Below, piece by piece: positions 5,316-6,571 of a stretch of DNA of 6,571 nt. Position numbers and translations under genes: made by a program. The notes below the pieces were generated by a model. It was not told the origin of the DNA. It saw only the letters and a program-made list of their open reading frames with translations, and ran no database searches. How positions within the stretch are numbered: the stretch's first letter is position 1; the number at the start of each line of letters is the position of its first letter. The stretch is from assembly GCA_022615275.1 (NCBI GenBank), contig JAKEHA010000110.1, positions 1-6,571 on the forward strand, read 5' to 3'. The DNA is from Candidatus Latescibacterota bacterium. Its GTDB lineage: Bacteria > Krumholzibacteriota > Krumholzibacteriia > WVZY01 > JAKEHA01.

Positions 5316-5883
5316 AGGCGCCGCGCTAGCGGCGCTGCTGATCTCCACCGGTGTTGCGAGCGACGGATGGGCGCAGCGCTCGTGCGCCGACAAGAGGGCG
5401 GAGACCTGGGAGATCACGATCGCCGGTTCCAAGGAGAAGGGCGATCGGTTGACCGTAGAAGGTGTCGTCACCGATGCTGGTGGCAAACCCGTCTCCGGTG
5501 CGCTCGTCTACGCTTATCAAACCGACGCCGACGGCTACTACACGCGCGAGAGAAACTCCAACGAAGCGCGCTTGTGCGGCTACATGAAGACCGACGCCGA
5601 GGGGCGCTACCGCTTTCACTCCATCAAGCCCGGGAGCTATCCCGGCAGCACCATCGCCGCGCACATCCACTACGTCGTCTCGGGCGCGAACGTCGTCGAG
5701 GAGGATTTTCTGCTCGAGTTCGAAGGCGATCGCTTCGTGACGCAGCAGTCGCTCGAGCGCGACCACTCGGACCACGAAGGGCTCTCGGAAACCTTTCGCG
5801 GCATCCGACCCCTCGAGAAGCGCGACGACGGTTCGCTCTACTGCCGGCGCGATTTCCGTGTTCGCACCCGCTCGCCGCAATAA
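5281..5883 (+). CDS. Secreted intradiol ring-cleavage dioxygenase-like protein
   Basis: The protein is 200 residues from TTG 5281. The same frame is open to an ATG at 5134, but that start would overlap most of the zinc-ribbon gene, and residues before 5281 look like out-of-frame translation. Residues 1-31 resemble a signal peptide: hydrophobic ALAALLISTGVA, with cleavage likely at GWA|Q. The intradiol beta-sandwich follows: LTVEGVVTDAGGKPVSGALVYAYQTDADGYY, then TDAEGRYRFHSIKPGSYPG and AAHIHYVV. All four iron(III)-ligand positions appear filled: Tyr 86 or 87, Tyr 120 (GSYP), His 128 and His 130 (HIH). Known members cleave catechols or protocatechuate between the hydroxyls. Short exported members are widespread and their substrates unclear. 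Catalysis is inferred from the ligands. The gene ends 3 bases before the extended stem of a strong intrinsic terminator. Confidence 0.82.
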   Translation: MAPFSTFCSAGKGAALAALLISTGVASDGWAQRSCADKRAETWEITIAGSKEKGDRLTVEGVVTDAGGKPVSGALVYAYQTDADGYYTRERNSNEARLCGYMKTDAEGRYRFHSIKPGSYPGSTIAAHIHYVVSGANVVEEDFLLEFEGDRFVTQQSLERDHSDHEGLSETFRGIRPLEKRDDGSLYCRRDFRVRTRSPQ

Positions 5884-5885
5884 GG

Positions 5886-5923
5886 AAGCGCCCCGGCGAT
5901 TCCTCGCCGAGGCGCTTTTCCTT
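5886..5923 (+). terminator. Intrinsic terminator after the intradiol-like gene, possibly bidirectional
   Basis: GCGCCCCGGCGA (5888-5899) pairs with TCGCCGAGGCGC (5904-5915) with one mismatch across a TTCC tetraloop, and TTTTCCTT (5916-5923) follows. The flanking GGAA/TTCC can extend the stem. It starts right after the stop at 5883. In the opposite direction the stem is followed by TTCCTTATT, so it may also stop the convergent transcript from 5956. A second small hairpin, TTCGC-TCGC-GCGAA (5922-5935), lies between the two genes. Confidence 0.8.
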
Positions 5924-5955
5924 CGCTCGCGCGAAAGCGATCGCTCCTCGAAAAA

Positions 5956-6571
5956 CTACTTCAGGAGGACCATCTTCCGCATCTCGTTGAAGCCCGTACC
6001 CTTCAGGCGATAGAAGTACACGCCCGAAGCCAGGCCCTGGGCATTGAAGCTCACGGTGTGGTTGCCCTTCGACTTGACACCGTTTACCAGTGAAGCCACC
6101 TTCGCGCCGCGCGCGTCGAACACCTCGAGCGTCACCGGGCCCGTCGCCGGGACGACGAAGTCGATCGTCGTCTGCGGGTTGAACGGGTTCGGGTAGTTCT
6201 GCGAGAGGTACGACGCATACTGCGGACCGCCGCCGATGGCCGTCGGGAGGCCGTCGTCGTAGTTCGTGTTTTGCGGGTCGAAGTTGGTCCAGTAGTACGT
6301 CCACAGCTCGTTCGGCTCGGCCGCCACGACCTTGCCGTCGACCGCGAACGAACCGTTGACCGGCGGGAACGCACCGCGGTAGGACGTCGTCACGAAGCCC
6401 GCCAGACGGGGGTTCGTGAAGTCCGAGCTACTGATGAGCTCCGAGCCGTCGGCCGGACGCGGATCCGGGTTGTTGAGGTCGCTCATGTCGTTGAGCAGGA
6501 TGGTATCCGGCATGCGGGTTGCGCTATTCGCAGGCAAGTTGTTCCAACCGCCCGTCTGGAACCACTCGTTC
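5956..6571 (-). CDS. Secreted/surface protein with C-terminal sorting (FlgD Ig-like) domain, N-terminal part outside window
   Basis: The frame is open from the window edge to TAG at 5956-5958, about 205 residues. The TTG at 6537 is internal, because the reading frame continues upstream as NEWFQTGGWNN to base 6571. The last ~85 residues are a textbook sorting domain. NYPNPFNP (6175-6198) opens it, followed by TTIDFVVPATGPVTLEVFD, ARGAKVASLVNG, GNHTVSFNAQGLASGVYFYRL and the short basic end MRKMVLLK. In Bacteroidetes such domains direct type IX secretion; in Eisenbacteria-like phyla the same domain is common on large exported proteins. The preceding visible region (NELWTYYWTNFDP, DFTNPRLAGFVTTSYRGAF) is what I would expect at the end of a large secreted or surface protein, but I cannot identify its catalytic or binding domain. 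The gene is convergent with the dioxygenase-like gene, with a terminator between them. Confidence 0.85.
   Translation of the reverse strand, partial: NEWFQTGGWNNLPANSATRMPDTILLNDMSDLNNPDPRPADGSELISSSDFTNPRLAGFVTTSYRGAFPPVNGSFAVDGKVVAAEPNELWTYYWTNFDPQNTNYDDGLPTAIGGGPQYASYLSQNYPNPFNPQTTIDFVVPATGPVTLEVFDARGAKVASLVNGVKSKGNHTVSFNAQGLASGVYFYRLKGTGFNEMRKMVLLK

Noticed and set aside
1..6571. CRISPR arrays, tRNA/rRNA genes, insertion sequences, toxin-antitoxin or defence genes
   Set aside because: I looked for spaced direct repeats, cloverleaf-like segments, transposase motifs and small paired genes and found none that can be supported.

Overview
The window is GC-rich (roughly two thirds G+C by eye) and bacterial. 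Its right edge encodes a secreted protein with the C-terminal sorting/FlgD-Ig-like domain found in Fibrobacteres-Chlorobi-Bacteroidetes-type phyla. Its left edge encodes the C-terminal part of an outer-membrane beta-barrel, and a remnant of a right-handed beta-helix secreted protein lies in the middle. This mixture best fits an uncultured FCB-type Gram-negative such as Candidatus Eisenbacteria. That placement is recognition by eye, not a search result.

Layout, left to right. (1) Bases 1-602 (+) are the end of a porin-like barrel protein, cut by the window edge. A nested GC-rich hairpin follows and overlaps a promoter. (2) Bases 719-2470 (+) encode an exported DUF885-family putative metallohydrolase. 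Its start is better placed at GTG 719 than at ATG 701. (3) A 16-bp hairpin (2477-2514) separates it from a convergent remnant on the minus strand (2523-2934): a hydrophobic leader joined directly to the last ~100 residues of a beta-helix protein. The remnant still has a strong-looking promoter and an ideal Shine-Dalgarno. (4) Bases 3002-3748 (-) encode a class I SAM-dependent methyltransferase. A near-consensus promoter places its transcription start at the ATG, so the mRNA is probably leaderless. (5) Divergent from it, 3823-5001 (+) encodes a geranylgeranyl-reductase-family FAD enzyme. (6) Bases 5076-5315 (+) encode a 79-residue zinc-ribbon protein, overlapped by (7) a secreted intradiol-dioxygenase-like protein (5281-5883, probable TTG start). 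A clear intrinsic terminator follows at 5886-5923. (8) Bases 5956-6571 (-) are the C-terminal part of the sorting-domain protein, open at the window edge.

How the genes work together: most are cell-envelope or secreted proteins (barrel, exported hydrolase, beta-helix remnant, exported dioxygenase-like protein, sorting-domain protein). The methyltransferase and FAD reductase are cytoplasmic and may act on an isoprenoid, quinone or lipid substrate, but the sequence does not show that they share a pathway. Three promoters share one architecture: TTG at -35, a 17-nt spacer and TAGNNT at -10. I do not see a new defence, mobile or RNA system here. The most unusual items are the truncated but apparently expressible beta-helix gene, the leaderless methyltransferase, and the overlapping zinc-ribbon/dioxygenase pair.
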